Positions 47,512 through 58,774 of a stretch of DNA of 64,000 nt are shown here, one piece after another. Position 1 is the first letter of the stretch; the number at the start of each line of letters is the position of its first letter. The stretch is from Hydractinia symbiolongicarpus (taxonomy: Eukaryota > Cnidaria > Hydrozoa > Anthoathecata > Hydractiniidae). The translations under genes were made by a program, and so were the position numbers. The stretch is from NCBI RefSeq assembly GCF_029227915.1, contig NC_079876.1, forward strand, positions 22,506,001-22,570,000, read 5' to 3'. The notes below the pieces were generated by a model. It had not been told where the DNA came from and ran no database searches. It saw only the letters and a list, made by a program, of their open reading frames with translations.

Positions 47512-48240
47512 TGTATTAGATATTAATCCGGTGTTAACGGTTAATACTATCTTTTCTCGAGCTGTTTTATTATTTTCTTTAACAACAATAACTGCATCTC
47601 TTTTTTCTCTATACAACAACAACAAAACAACAACAACCCTTAAAACAAGGCTAGCAGATCAACAACAACAAAAAATTACATAAATACATAGCTTTAGCTT
47701 ACTTAGAAATGCAAATTCAATTTCGAAATGGTCAAAATAGTTGTGAACTTTCTGCTTGAATTTTGTTTACGTATGTAGTTATGCATACCATCATATATCG
47801 AAACTAAAAGCCCTTGAACTGATAAATATAAGCTTTTATAAGCAAAATTTACGTGTTTATAAAACGTGGTAAAGATAATATATAAGATCATTTATGAAAA
47901 GAGAACAATTTGACTTATGCAAAATATTATCCTGATGCTTTAACAATCTCTTTCATATGCTGAAACTTCTTATCAACACTTAAAAAACAGCATACCGGTG
48001 GTAATTTTACCACGCAGTTCTCTTACAGTGACTTCCGTTTTCGTCAACATATAAGCGCTTCAATTGCGCCACCATTTTATTGTTTGAACTTCTCTCCACT
48101 AGCTACTGAGAAAGAAGATACCCGGGGATCTTCGAAGGAACCAGACTTTGCACCGGAGAGTAAAAAGCGAAAAACAAACAAAAGTATTTAATTTAGTTAA
48201 AACATCAAATATTATTAAATAAAGTTTTTGTTTGTTTGCT
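47512..48240. other. GPCR upstream region
   Basis: A+T-rich with a CAA-rich simple stretch at 47600-47675. It presumably holds the receptor promoter. No defined element. Confidence 0.35.
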
Positions 48241-48345
48241 ACAACAGTGGAACAGTGAACCTCTTTGTAGCAGACATTCCATATAGCAGACACCTCTTAG
48301 CGGGAACATTCCTTATCGGAACCCATTTCCAGGTCTCTCATATAG
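48241..48345 (+). repeat. Possible pogo/Tigger-like transposon end
   Basis: CAGTGGAACAGTGAACCTCT, ATAGCAGACACCTCTTAGCG and ATAGCAAACACGCC form the imperfect repetition of 'ATAGCRGACACCTC' words seen at the ends of some pogo-like elements. No partner end identified. Confidence 0.35.
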
Positions 48346-49488
48346 CAAACACGCCAAATCGGATATCTCTTATTGATGACATTTTGTACACCTAGTTTCA
48401 GTAGAAACTAGGAGTACAAAACTGGGTAAAAATCCTGTTAAAACACTAAAGAACTGTTGATATGTGTATTCATTTTATGTTTCAGAACATTTTTAGTTTG
48501 CGAAATGCGGATAAAACACAAGACCCCAGGGCTTTTTTTTGGTCCCAAAACCTTTGGGAGGAGGTTACAATTAAATACATTATAAGATTTGCAAGAAGTT
48601 AAACGTTTCTGTAGAAACAAAAAGGGTACATTCTTGTTTATCGAAAGTTCTCAAACAAGTCACAGGCCTCCTAGAAATGAGTATTTTGTTCTTTTAATGC
48701 AAATTCAAATGATATTGTATGCGGTACTTGAGTGAGCATCTACCCCCCTGATGTCATTGAAACATGTTTCAAATGCAGACTTGATTTAATCGCATCCACT
48801 CCACTTATGATGTACAAAGGATCTCCCGTCAGTAATTAAAAGCCAGAACGGAGGCCTTGGAAGAAGGTTGGATTTAGCTTTAAGATAATTAAGCATTGAT
48901 TTATAGAAATGTTATTCCGTTTTAGGTCAAATTCGAAGGCATGAATTATAGAATTAGACCAATATCCAACTTTGATCTCATTACCTTACATGTTTTTTAT
49001 ACTTTCACAATGCGAGGAGTTAAAAAAGAAAAAAATGTCCTGTGGTCGAGGTTGACCAACACCATAAACGCCAACTACGATAGGAAAGATTCACAATTTC
49101 ATTAAGTAACAAACTAAGAGACTAAAAAGACCGCTATTATATTTACGCCCTCGTTTTATTTCGCAAAAATCCTGCATTAATGAATTTGCAAAAATCTCCA
49201 TCATCATAGTTTCATCTTGCCGTTTTAATTTAGTACAAGCGCTTCGTTTTGATTACACCCCGCCATTGCCACCCCAACCTTCCGCCTTCTATTTTCGGCC
49301 GTTGTATTTTTATTAAAAAAGGAAAAATGACAATATTTTCCTAACTTTTCTAATTTTTGTTTCGAATTTTCTTAAAATAAGGTTATTCAAAAGTAGCTGA
49401 TATCTTTCCTACTGGACTAAGCCTCTTCCTTGTAACAAGTCCTTTATAAGGTTTTTCTAAGAAAACTTGGTTTAAAGAATAAAACACC
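48346..49488. other. Intergenic, no gene seen
   Basis: A+T-rich. No supported features. Confidence 0.4.
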
Positions 49489-49689
49489 AGGGGCGGATCT
49501 AGGGTTAGGCAGCCTAGGCATTTACCTAAGCCTAATTTTGTAAACTAGAAAAAAAAATCTATAGGTAGAATAATCTATAAAAAAACTAAATAATACTTTT
49601 ATCATCCGCCGATTTCGACTTCATGAAGACGCGGCAGTTTATCGATTTTTGATATTTTACTCAAATAACCAAACCCGGGGCGATCTAGG

Positions 49690-49860
49690 CAAAATGTCGA
49701 TTCGCCTAAAACGTCCGCGGGTTTTAAAAGTTCCGAATGAATGAAAATCACACATGGAAAAAAAACGCCCAAAACGTCCGCGGGTTTTCAAGTTCTAATG
49801 AATGAAATTCTGGAATGGGAAGAAAAAACGCCTAAAACGACCACGGGTATTTACATGGAC
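49690..49860 (+). repeat. Three diverged units with AAAACGTCCGCGGGT
   Basis: CGCCTAAAACGTCCGCGGGT, CGCCCAAAACGTCCGCGGGT and CGCCTAAAACGACCACGGGT occur about 70-80 bp apart, each followed by AATGAATGAAA-like words in the first two units. Confidence 0.7.
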
Positions 49861-49965
49861 AAGTGGATGTTTCTTTTTCGAAGTGTCTGCTGCACCGGTA
49901 CTGGAATCGTACATCGAAAAACTACTGATCCGTATGGAAGCCCCTGTGCACATTAATATAGTTAT

Positions 49966-50165
49966 CTCGAGTTAACTAGTGTTATCCATGGATAACGTTA
50001 TTAATGTACTCAAGGGACACGTATATGTGCACAATTATGGCGTTATCCTGAGATAGCACAAGTTATCTCGAGATAACTAACTATCTCAGGATAGCGTGCC
50101 AAATGTGCTCAAGAAAGCGCACAATATTAATCTATCCGCGAATAACGATCGTTATCTTCAGATAG
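49966..50165. repeat. Cluster of perfect palindromes (GTTATC/GATAAC)
   Basis: GTTATCCATGGATAAC (49981-49996) and AGTTATCTCGAGATAACT (50061-50078) are perfect palindromes. The second is nested between inverted arms around 50042-50056 and 50081-50094 (CTATCTCAGGATA), forming a larger hairpin. Further GTTATC words flank the cluster. Confidence 0.85.
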
Positions 50166-50377
50166 CTCTGCTCGCGTGTATTCAAATTACGAATTTATCA
50201 AACCACGAGGTAGACCACGAGGTTAAACGAATTATACAAGAAATTAAACAAAAAATGTTTGCTTGCAAACCTAGGGGGCCCTGTCCCACACCCTGCAACC
50301 CTATCTATATTGTTGTATTGTACATTATTATATTGAGTATACGTAATTTTTGAGTTGTAGGGGGGCGAGTTTCTGTT

Positions 50378-50535
50378 GAGGTGCCTGCCCCTGCCTACCC
50401 TTTCTATGCCTTTTATCGTGCCTGCCTACTACTATGTCCTTGCCTGTGCCTCCCATGCCTTGCCTACCCCTGCCTTGCTGTTTCCCCTTCCTGTTTCCTT
50501 GCCGTGCTTAATGCCTTTGCCTTGGCAACCTCTAC
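50378..50535 (+). repeat. TGCCT-rich pyrimidine tract
   Basis: Imperfect reiteration of TGCCT/CCCTGCC words over about 150 bp. Low complexity; the frame across it is not a gene. Confidence 0.7.
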
Positions 50536-50784
50536 GCAACCCTTTCTATATTGATATGAAGAAGCGTGGTAAAACTATTTTTACAAAAATGACGCTGAGA
50601 AATTGATGGCATTTAGCACATCAACTTGACTCGTTAAACACATATTGCATCTTTTCATATAAATAAAGTTAATATGTTACTAAAAAAACTATTTTAAAAT
50701 AATTTAAAGGTCTATTTAATTAATTGTTTACCATAGTAACGCTTACTGTGTTCGATCACGCTTAGGGTTTGTTTACATACGAAA

Positions 50785-50839
50785 TCCGCCATTATTGGAT
50801 TACGTCATTTTAAATTTATGATCGCGCTGAAATCGGAGA
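50785..50839 (+). promoter_or_regulatory. Putative promoter motifs (YY1-like and CRE-like)
   Basis: CCGCCATTATTGG (YY1-like) is followed within a few bases by TTACGTCA (CRE/ATF-like), 30-50 bp before an ATG that opens a plausible coding exon. This combination is common at housekeeping promoters. Inferred from motifs only. Confidence 0.4.
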
Positions 50840-51018
50840 ATGGTGTATTGTATGCTACCTAAGTTAAATGAAGAAGTTTTGAATTTGGGAGCCCTTTCAG
50901 ATATTGAAAGGATTGGAAATGCTGGAAAGAGGTATTTTGGCCACATGTGCCATGTTGTTGTCTCAAACCAAACCTTTATCCTGCCTATGCAAGAGACAAT
51001 AAATTCATTGCTTAAAAG
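50840..51018 (+). CDS. Putative first exon of an unrecognised gene
   Basis: Frame from ATG at 50840 (or the second ATG, codon 5) runs through LPKLNEEVLNLGALSDIERI and VVVSNQTFILPMQETINSLL to a GT donor at 51019 (AAAA|GTGAGT). Composition is balanced and protein-like, unlike the surrounding spurious frames, and promoter-like motifs sit just upstream. A possible second exon begins near 51080 (after GCGTACAG), reading TILKSGKPPDVFTKRVIY in a compatible phase. I do not recognise the protein. It could also be transposon-derived, as it lies between the CAGGGGCGG inverted repeats. Confidence 0.4.
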
Positions 51019-51099
51019 TGAGTAATATTTGAAATATTTTAGTTTTTGCTGCTTCTGGATTTTAGGCACTTTTGCGTACAGGAACTATTCTTAAAAGTG

Positions 51100-53065
51100 G
51101 TAAACCACCAGATGTTTTTACAAAACGTGTAATTTATATAAATGTTTTTCTTATCAAAACAAAAGGTTTTAACATGACCTCGATCAAATGCATTGTTTGT
51201 TTATAAAAGCCCAATGCTAAATGAGATAACTGAGGCAATTTATGTAAACACTGTCTTGGCGGTCAGAAGATGTTTTGATGTGTATGTGAAATTTGGTATA
51301 CAGTTTTACTAGCTAGCTACCTGTATGTGCATTTGTTGGAATTTATTTAGTTTTTTGTTTACTGTCTTAAGGTGACAGGCTTCCGTGTAGCTGTTGATTT
51401 AAATGTGTATCTTTGTTTCTGTTTGGGAGAAGAAACATTCTTGTAAGATAGCTAAGGGACAGCTCTTTCATAAATGTAAAAGTCTAAGCTAAATGTTAAT
51501 AGATCTGTAGATCCCTTTACTTCCCTAAACATCAAAATCAAAGCAAGTAATATTTGAATGTTGTCAGTCCTTGAAATCATAAGCACTCAGCCATGTGTCC
51601 CTATTAAACAGGTAGTATTTTGAACTTGTAGTGACAAGTTCAAAATACTTTCTGTTTTCTAAGAAATCGATGTTTACAGTATAAGATATACTTAAACGTC
51701 AAAGGATTCTACCTCGTCGCACTGGCAAATTTATACGTTTAGCATATATTTTTTGATTGTGATTGTCCCCAAGAACTTTGACTTTGTTGGAACTTTTAAA
51801 CAGTGCATTTTATATACAACATCCCACTGCTCATTTTAGAACTTTTAAGAACACAAGGAGATCTTTAACTTTCGCATGCTACTTTTAATTGTAATAAAAT
51901 TGCTAAAAACAAAAGAATGAAGGAGTACCTAATCCAAGAATAGTCCAAGTTTGTTTTATAATATTTCTTATTCTCTTGTTGAACAATACAACATATAAAA
52001 TTTTGTTTTAGGATAAGATATTTTTATGTCACCTTGGTACCTATGTTGAATATTCTTCTGACATCAGAAATCACCATCAATACACAGAAGATTCGTTATG
52101 AATCCTTATAATATTGGAAAACTGTAAACAATGGATATATATCTGGTATAATCCAAAAAGTTGCTTTTCATAAGAGGAACTAAAAAGGTGAAAAGAATCA
52201 ATGAAAATAACTTGTATTGATAGAAATGATTTTCACAAAAAACAATGCAGATCGAAACAAGAATTGCATGTTAAAGAACGTTCTGTTACAGCCTGTAAAC
52301 TAATGAAAATGTCATGTTTACTTGTGATTATGAGTAGGATTTGTATATATGTTGCTTTTTATATGAGAATCTTCAGAATTGGCCTATAGTTACTTTCTTA
52401 AAGATTTTACAGTGTTAAAATATTTTTCAAACATAGTTGACTGTGACATGTGAGGATAAATAATATACAGACATGTTAAATGTTTTGATGATATTTTTCT
52501 GATTTCTAACTCTTTTCTGGCTTAATAAACTGGCTTACTTTTGTGGGAATTTTATAACAATAAAATGAATGCTTAAAAAAAAATTAGTGCAAAACTACAC
52601 CAGTAAACCTATAATACTAAATTGTCTTGTAATGTACTTTTTTGTTGTATTGTTAGTTATTAGACTTGTTGCATATTATGAAATAAAGCAACTCCTCTAC
52701 TTATTACTTGTACTCGTATTATGTGCATGAAACGTAAAAAGATGATACTTAATGCCAGTATGTCATTCAAAGAAACTATGGAAATGCTAACCCTGTTTCG
52801 AAATTTGCTAAAAGGACGCGTTTTCCATCCGCATGTTTTAGCGAGGATACAAGTGTTAAACTACGGAGGTTGCTTTTATTTATTGGGCTATAAAGACACT
52901 TTCGTTTCTAATCTAGGAAGGATTTTTAACAAATATAAACCTTACATTTGGGAAAATTTTTGCTCCTTTTACAGCAAAAACACAAAACGGCCGATTTACC
53001 TCGTACAACACCACAACCCTTGACATTACTTTGCCAAAAAATCTATCAAATTTTCGCTAACCAGA
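51100..53065. other. No supported gene
   Basis: A+T-rich, possibly intronic to the putative gene starting at 50840. The 100-aa frame at 52721-53023 shows no motif I know. Confidence 0.4.
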
Positions 53066-53171
53066 AAAAAATACTAGATCCGCCCCTGAACACCATTGAC
53101 GCTAAAATCACTGGCAACAATAAATGTAAATCATTTGAACTTTTAATAGAGAAGTTTATAATTTAGATTTA

Positions 53172-53403
53172 AGTAAGTAAGTTTGACGTCCTTGGGGATT
53201 TCATACTAACGGCTGGCCCTTTCTCCCCTCTGACTGTAACTATGGTAATTACATTACCACTAGAGATACATTGCTCTAATTTGCTTGCTTGCTGCACAAG
53301 CCGGTTTACGGTCATTAGACAACGCTACATTTAAAGTGGGGACTCGAACCTGAAATTATATGATTACAAGCCGAATGCGCTATCACTGCACCATCTCCGT
53401 TCA
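53172..53403 (-). mobile_element. tRNA-derived SINE
   Basis: On the minus strand the 5' head at about 53403-53335 is tRNA-like: an A-box TGGTGCAGTGATAG, an anticodon-loop-like CTTGTAA (Thr-TGT) and a perfect B-box GGTTCGAGTCC. A tRNA-unrelated body of about 140 bp follows (TAAACCGGCTTGTGCAGC, GAAATCCCCAAGGACGTC). It ends in a short ACTTACTTACTTAA tail at about 53172. Pol III-transcribed in type; no protein. Confidence 0.8.
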
Positions 53404-55964
53404 GCATCAATTCATATTTAACTATAGTCGTTAGACCGTGGAAAACCCGTTAGATGGATAAAAATATATCGTAGTTTAGCATGACCCGGTTTTGTCTCAC
53501 AAACAGACAAAATATGGCTATTACAAAGATTTAGTCTTAATTTTCTCGAAACATCTTACGTAATCTGAATGTTTTATTGTTATCAAGAATATAATTGAAT
53601 GAAATTTTACAATCTCCCCATTTATGAACCCTTCTAATAAGCTCACCACTACTCCGTAACAACAGCTCAGGGGCTCAAGAGATCCTAAAGACGATGATGA
53701 TTAATCGTGAGTCTACTCTAGAGAACTGAATAAACAATACAGAGGTTGGTAAGGTGGAGATGGTAGAGAAAAACATCGTCCTGATCTTTTTCTTTATTTC
53801 ATACATTTTGATATGCTGTTTTAGACTTGGGACGCTTACAAACAAGGTAAACGCGACAAAAAATAACAAATAGTTATAAATTCCAAACAGTTCCACAAAT
53901 CAGCTTCGAAGCCTGTTGTTATTTTATTATTGTTATTTTGTTTAAGGTTTGCTTCAGCACATTCCGACTGTTATCAGCACAGCTTTAACGACACTTGTCT
54001 AAAAATAATTGTCTAAAAATGTTGTGATTTTCATACAATTTAGGACGTGGCCAACAAAAAGTGAAAAAGGTTTCCTATAAATCCTATAAATAACCTATTC
54101 TTCTAGGAATAACTTTAGTGAACAAAAAATGTCTGTTGGCCTCTGGGTCGTTAATACGGAGCGGCAAATACGTTCATCGTGAAGGAGAAATACCATGGAA
54201 ACGAAGTTGGGGGAATACGTTTTCCACATAAAAGTCAAAAGAACAAGACCAGCATAGCAGACAAGTACGGCGTACAGACCATCTTTTACCCACGGTATTT
54301 CCTTAGCTGCTGTCTAGCATTCCAGAAAACTAAAAGGAAATAAAGAATATTGTGTAGGACAAATGTCTAACACTTGAAGGACGTTAAAGATAGACCAGAA
54401 AGTCCTTCCTAATACACTTGTGCTGCATGATAAATTAAAAATGAAAACTTTGAAGTTGCTGACACAGCAAGAAATCGAAACTGACAAAAACTAGCCTCGC
54501 CTCAAGATTGCCAAAAACAGGTTGGGTAAGAGTTGAGATCGTCTGGCTTTATGTTACAAATATAAAATTGATTCCCTAAGGAGTAAATAGTGAAGGATTG
54601 AATAGTCATGATGACTTGTCACTCTGTCTGAGTTTATTCCATGAATGCATTCAATAGTGTTAGACAGAAAAGAGGTCATGGAAACTTCGCCCCAGTGCTT
54701 TGTAAATGTGGAATCACACGATTAAACCATTGAAAGGTCACGCGGCTGCTATATAAACATTTACTTGAAGAATCACTTACAAAACACTTAGCTAAGACAT
54801 TCCCTTTATTTTTCTAAGTTATTTTATGTGACAATTAAGAATATTGATAAATTTTCTTGGAATTTGAAATGTGTTCGTGAGAAGAAACTTTGAAAGAACA
54901 TTTAATCCAGATGAAAGCTGATTGGGAACGTTGCTTTTAATAACTGTCTTCTACCTAGCTTCTACAGAGCATTAAACGACGGCTCCTATTTGTTATTGTT
55001 TTGCTAATAAGAAGACGGATGTTAATTAAATGATTGAGTGAATGTTCTCTTGCAACATTCAAGCAAAAGCAAACCTTGTGTCGGTCAATTTTATTGTCGC
55101 TCAAAGAAATTATTTTATTAAAATAAAAAAAATAAAAAATATATATTGCTAACCTGTCTTTTCCTGTTAGTTTATGTAATGAAATTCGGAATCGCTTATT
55201 ACAGAAACTGCATGCTTAATAAGTGCTCTGTCAATCCTCGCACACCAGAAGAGTCTTCCTTGTACCTAAAGCTCCTTAGGCATATTATAAAAGCTGTGTA
55301 ATGTCGATCCAATTGGACTTATAAAACTTTTAGCACGCCTCAGTTCCCTCGGCACACAGTTTTATAAGATTCAAGTAGTCGAGGCTAAACCCCAGCAAAA
55401 TTTCCCAGATGGTGGATGTATTGAACAATCTTTTACTAAAGCAGTTTTACAAAGTAATGCGCATGCTTCAGCATGACACGGGACGGCTTGGCTTGGCTCG
55501 GCTGGGCATTTGTTTTTTATAGTTGAGCCAAGACGCGCGGCACTGTCTGACCAGCTCTGCGCTGCGCGACTACTCGAGTTGGTACCGCTGGATATTGGTT
55601 TCTAACCTGTGCTGAATTGAACTCGAGTGAAATCTTGAAGTTTGATTCAGCGCGGCACAGCTGACACAAAACGGGCCTTAGTAGGTCTTTATTATAATCA
55701 AGCCCTAACGGCGGTACATAGAGGCTTTGCCCCTTTCCCCCAATATAGAAGTCAGGCCGTAGTGCTTGATATTAAGACGATATTCTTCAGGCCATCCTTT
55801 TTTCTTTCCTTTTTGCGAAGCAACTGAGCATACTTCTGTGCGATTAAGTACAACCATAGTCTTATGAGGACTATGGTACAACGACATTCATCATATGAAG
55901 ATACAAATGTGATTTGAAGCGGAACCCCGAAAGTCCAATTGTTCCATTCGGAGTGTGCAGCTAT
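53404..55964. other. Intergenic, no gene seen
   Basis: A+T-rich apart from 55470-55600, which carries GGCTTGGCTTGGCTCGGCTG and other GC-rich words and may be a transposon end. No coding sequence supported. Confidence 0.4.
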
Positions 55965-56905
55965 ACGGAGTACGGCTCCGTATAGGCATGCGTATACGGA
56001 GTATAACTTCGTATAGCGACATGTTTACTCCGTATAGACGGAAATATTTAAATATCTCAAAGCCGCGAGCGGCGCAGACAGCTTTGAGAGTATAATGCCG
56101 AGATTGGTTTGGCTAGACATTAGCGAATGTAGTATGAGCGTTGAAGTCTAAACTAAGTATTCTTATTAAAAATTTACTCTGAGCTATTCCAGTTTAGAAA
56201 ATTGAGCCTAAAACAAGCAAATAATTTGTGTAAGAATATATGAGACAAGCATGCAGAGTACCAATTACCGTAGATAACAGTTCCAGCTAATAAAAGTTCG
56301 AGTTAACCGGTGTTTGAGTTACCGGCAGTTCTACTGTATGATGTAGTTTACTATTTGCGTTTTGTATGAAGTTCATTTTTATGGCTTCCATTATATTCAT
56401 TCTAAGCTTTATAACTTTGTTTTGTATGTTTCTATATGCAATAAAACTAACCATACAATCAATGAATTTTTTTATGTAACTTTAAAATTGTGTACTTTTA
56501 TACCAGCCATTGTAAACCTTAACTCATTAACAATACATCGAATTCTGTTCCTATCAAACATGTCACACTCCGTATACTAAGCCTGTCACACTCCGTATAG
56601 CATACTTCGTATATTAAGCATGTCATAATCCGTATACTAAGCATGTCACACTCCGTATACTAAGCCTGTCACACTCCGTATAGTAAGCATGTCACACTCC
56701 GTATAGCATACTTCGTAGGTAAAGCATGTCACACTCCGTATGGCATAATCCGTATAGCATACTCCGTGTGGCATACTCCTTATAGCAAAATCTGCATACC
56801 CCACATAGCGAATTCTGCATAACATGCTCTCGGTATCTCACAATCTGTATGCCATAATCCTTTTTTTGCAATCAAACTAATGTTCCAACACTCCGTATAA
56901 CTACA
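55965..56905. repeat. ACTCCGTATA dispersed array
   Basis: The word (A)CTCCGTATA, or its reverse TATACGGAG(T), recurs about twenty times. At 55970-56035 it occurs in both orientations (forming hairpins such as CTATACGGAGTACGGCTCCG). At 56565-56770 it occurs as loose direct units (AAGCATGTCACACTCCGTAT) spaced mostly 20-30 bp. More copies lie at 58640-58700 on the other side of the Helentron-like element. Confidence 0.85.
56297..56338. repeat. pogo/Tigger-like terminal sequence
   Basis: GTTCGAGTTAACCGGTGTTT followed by GAGTTACCGGCAGTTCTACT and GTA resembles the TIR core of pogo/Tigger-type elements (CAGTAGAACTGCCGGTAACTC in reverse). A solo end, embedded in the ACTCCGTATA array. Confidence 0.5.
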
Positions 56906-57035
56906 ATATACCTCGTATGTTTACGATGGATAAAAAGTAGGAAAATGACGTGCTTGTCTTTTTAACTTTTCTTTATGGTGATTATTTTTTATTTTTTTCG
57001 GAAATAGTTTAAAACAGTCATATATTGCAATATTT

Positions 57036-58615
57036 GAATTTCCGCGCCCGAAGGCGTAGGAAATTCTTTAAAACCGTCGTTTTTTCTTTCGGAGCATTTT
57101 TTGAGAAAAAATCGACCCTGGGATTTCACGTTGGTCCGTCACAGATATAAACTTCGTACTCAAGCTCCTTAACTACTGAGAAGTCTAGTATTGATGCTTC
57201 AGGGCAAAATTGGTATTTGTTTTCGACAAAATTTGACACAGTTAACAAAAAAAGTATGCTGAACATAATGGTGACATAATAATTTTGATTTTTGTCACCT
57301 AAATGTCATTTTAGGCCAAAATTGGTCCAAAAATTAGAACTACTTTATTTTCAACAAAATTTGGCACAGTAAACAAATAAAGTATGCTGAACATGATGTT
57401 GACATCAAAATTTTGATTTCTTGTTACCTAAATGTTATTTTAGGCCAAAATTGGTCTTAAAATTAAAACTACTTTATTTTTGACAAATTTTGACACAATT
57501 AACAAAAAAAGTATGCTGAACATGATGGTGACATCAAAATTTTGATTTCTTCTTACCTAAATATCATTTCAGGCCAAAATTGGTCCAAGAATTAAAACTA
57601 CTTTATTTTTAACAAAATTTGGCACAGTAAACAAATAAAGTATGCTAAACATGATGGTGACATCAAAATTTTGATTTCTTGTTACCTAAATGTTATTTTA
57701 GGCCAAAATTGGTCTTAAAATTAAAACTACTTTATTTTTGACAAATTTTGGCACAATTAACAAAAAAAGTATGCTGAACATGATGGTGACATCAAAATTT
57801 TGATTTCTTCTTACCTAAATATCATTTCAGGCCAAAATTGGTCCAAAAATTAAAACTACTTTATTTTTAACAAAATTTGGCACAGTAAACAAATAAAGTA
57901 TGCTAAACATGATGGTGACATCAAAATTTTGATTTCTTGTTACCTAAATGTCATTTTAGGCCAAAATTGGTCCAAAAATTAAAACTACTTCATTTTTAAC
58001 AAAAATTGGCAAAGTTAACAAAAAAAGTATGCTGAACATAATGGTGACATCAAAATTTTGATTTTTGTCACCTAAATGCTATTTTAGGCTAAAATTGGTC
58101 CAAAAATTAAAACCACTTCATTTTTGGCTAAATCTGGCACAGTTAACAAATAAAGTATGCTGAAAATAATGATGGTACAAAAGTTTGGTTTTTGTCACCT
58201 AAATGTCATTTCAGGCCAAAATTTATCCAAAAATTAAAACTGCTTTATTTTCAACAAAAAAATTGACACAGTTAATAAAAAAAGTATGCTGAAAATTATG
58301 GTCACATCAAAATTTTGATTTTTTGTCAACTAATGCCGTTTAAGACCATAAACGTTTCAATCGCAAGACTTTCAACCATGAATGATAGGCTGTATTTTTT
58401 GTTAGCAATTTCTTTTAAAATGTGAGTTTATTATGACACGTTTCGTTTTGTTTGCGTTTGTTCTAAGATATAATGTTACTGATGGGCTTTATCTTCAGAG
58501 GTTCATGCACCAAACCCCTTCGAATGTTTGGCACAATAACACAACGAATTAGCAGGTTTTCATCAAATATTTTGGTAGCGCTCGGAAATTCTTAGAGCCC
58601 CCAGGGCTTCTTGTT
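57036..58615 (+). mobile_element. Helentron-like non-autonomous element (HINE), copy 2
   Basis: Starts GAATTTCCGCGCCCGAAGGC (hairpin with GGAAATTC) and continues TTTAAAACCGTCGT and GGAGCATTTTTTGAG. It then has nine units of the 128-129 bp minisatellite, then a unique segment with CCAAACCCCTTCGAATGTTT. It ends GCTCGGAAATTCTT, hairpin AGAGCCCCCAGGGCT and CTTGTT at 58615. It is the same element as 3169-4491 in the opposite orientation, with two more repeat units. It ends 160 bp before the Asterix start codon, so it may supply part of that promoter or 5' UTR. Confidence 0.8.
57215..58335. repeat. 128-129 bp minisatellite with dimeric higher-order units
   Basis: The anchor GTATGCT recurs at about 57254, 57382, 57511, 57640, 57769, 57898, 58027, 58155 and 58284. 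Two unit types (A: GTTACCTAAATGTTATTTTA and GGTCTTAAAATT; B: CTTACCTAAATATCATTTCA and GGTCCAARAATT) alternate. The A-B pair over about 57390-57650 is almost identical to the one over about 57650-57905. Confidence 0.9.
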
Positions 58616-58774
58616 CACTTTAAGAACATTCGTTGGCAGACCCCGTATAGCTAAACCAAACTCCGTATTACTCCGTATAGAAATCACACTCCGTACGTCA
58701 CACAATGTCAGTAAAGAAAGAAGGACCCGCGGAGGGTATCAGGACCGGTCAAGGGCCGCAGACATAATTTCAAA

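Larger units (their letters stand above)
49489..53087. mobile_element. Candidate hAT-like element bounded by CAGGGGCGGATCTAG TIRs
   Basis: CAGGGGCGGATCTAG begins at about 49489 and its exact reverse complement ends at about 53087. AACACC flanks both sides (left ...AACACCAGGGG, right CCCCTGAACACC...), a possible partial target duplication. The terminal sequence is typical of hAT elements. The 3.6-kb interior has no transposase that I can see, so these may be the ends of two separate MITEs. Confidence 0.4.

Noticed and set aside
53335-53403. Functional tRNA-Thr gene
   Set aside because: A- and B-boxes are good, but the acceptor stem does not pair and a SINE body with ACTT tail follows.
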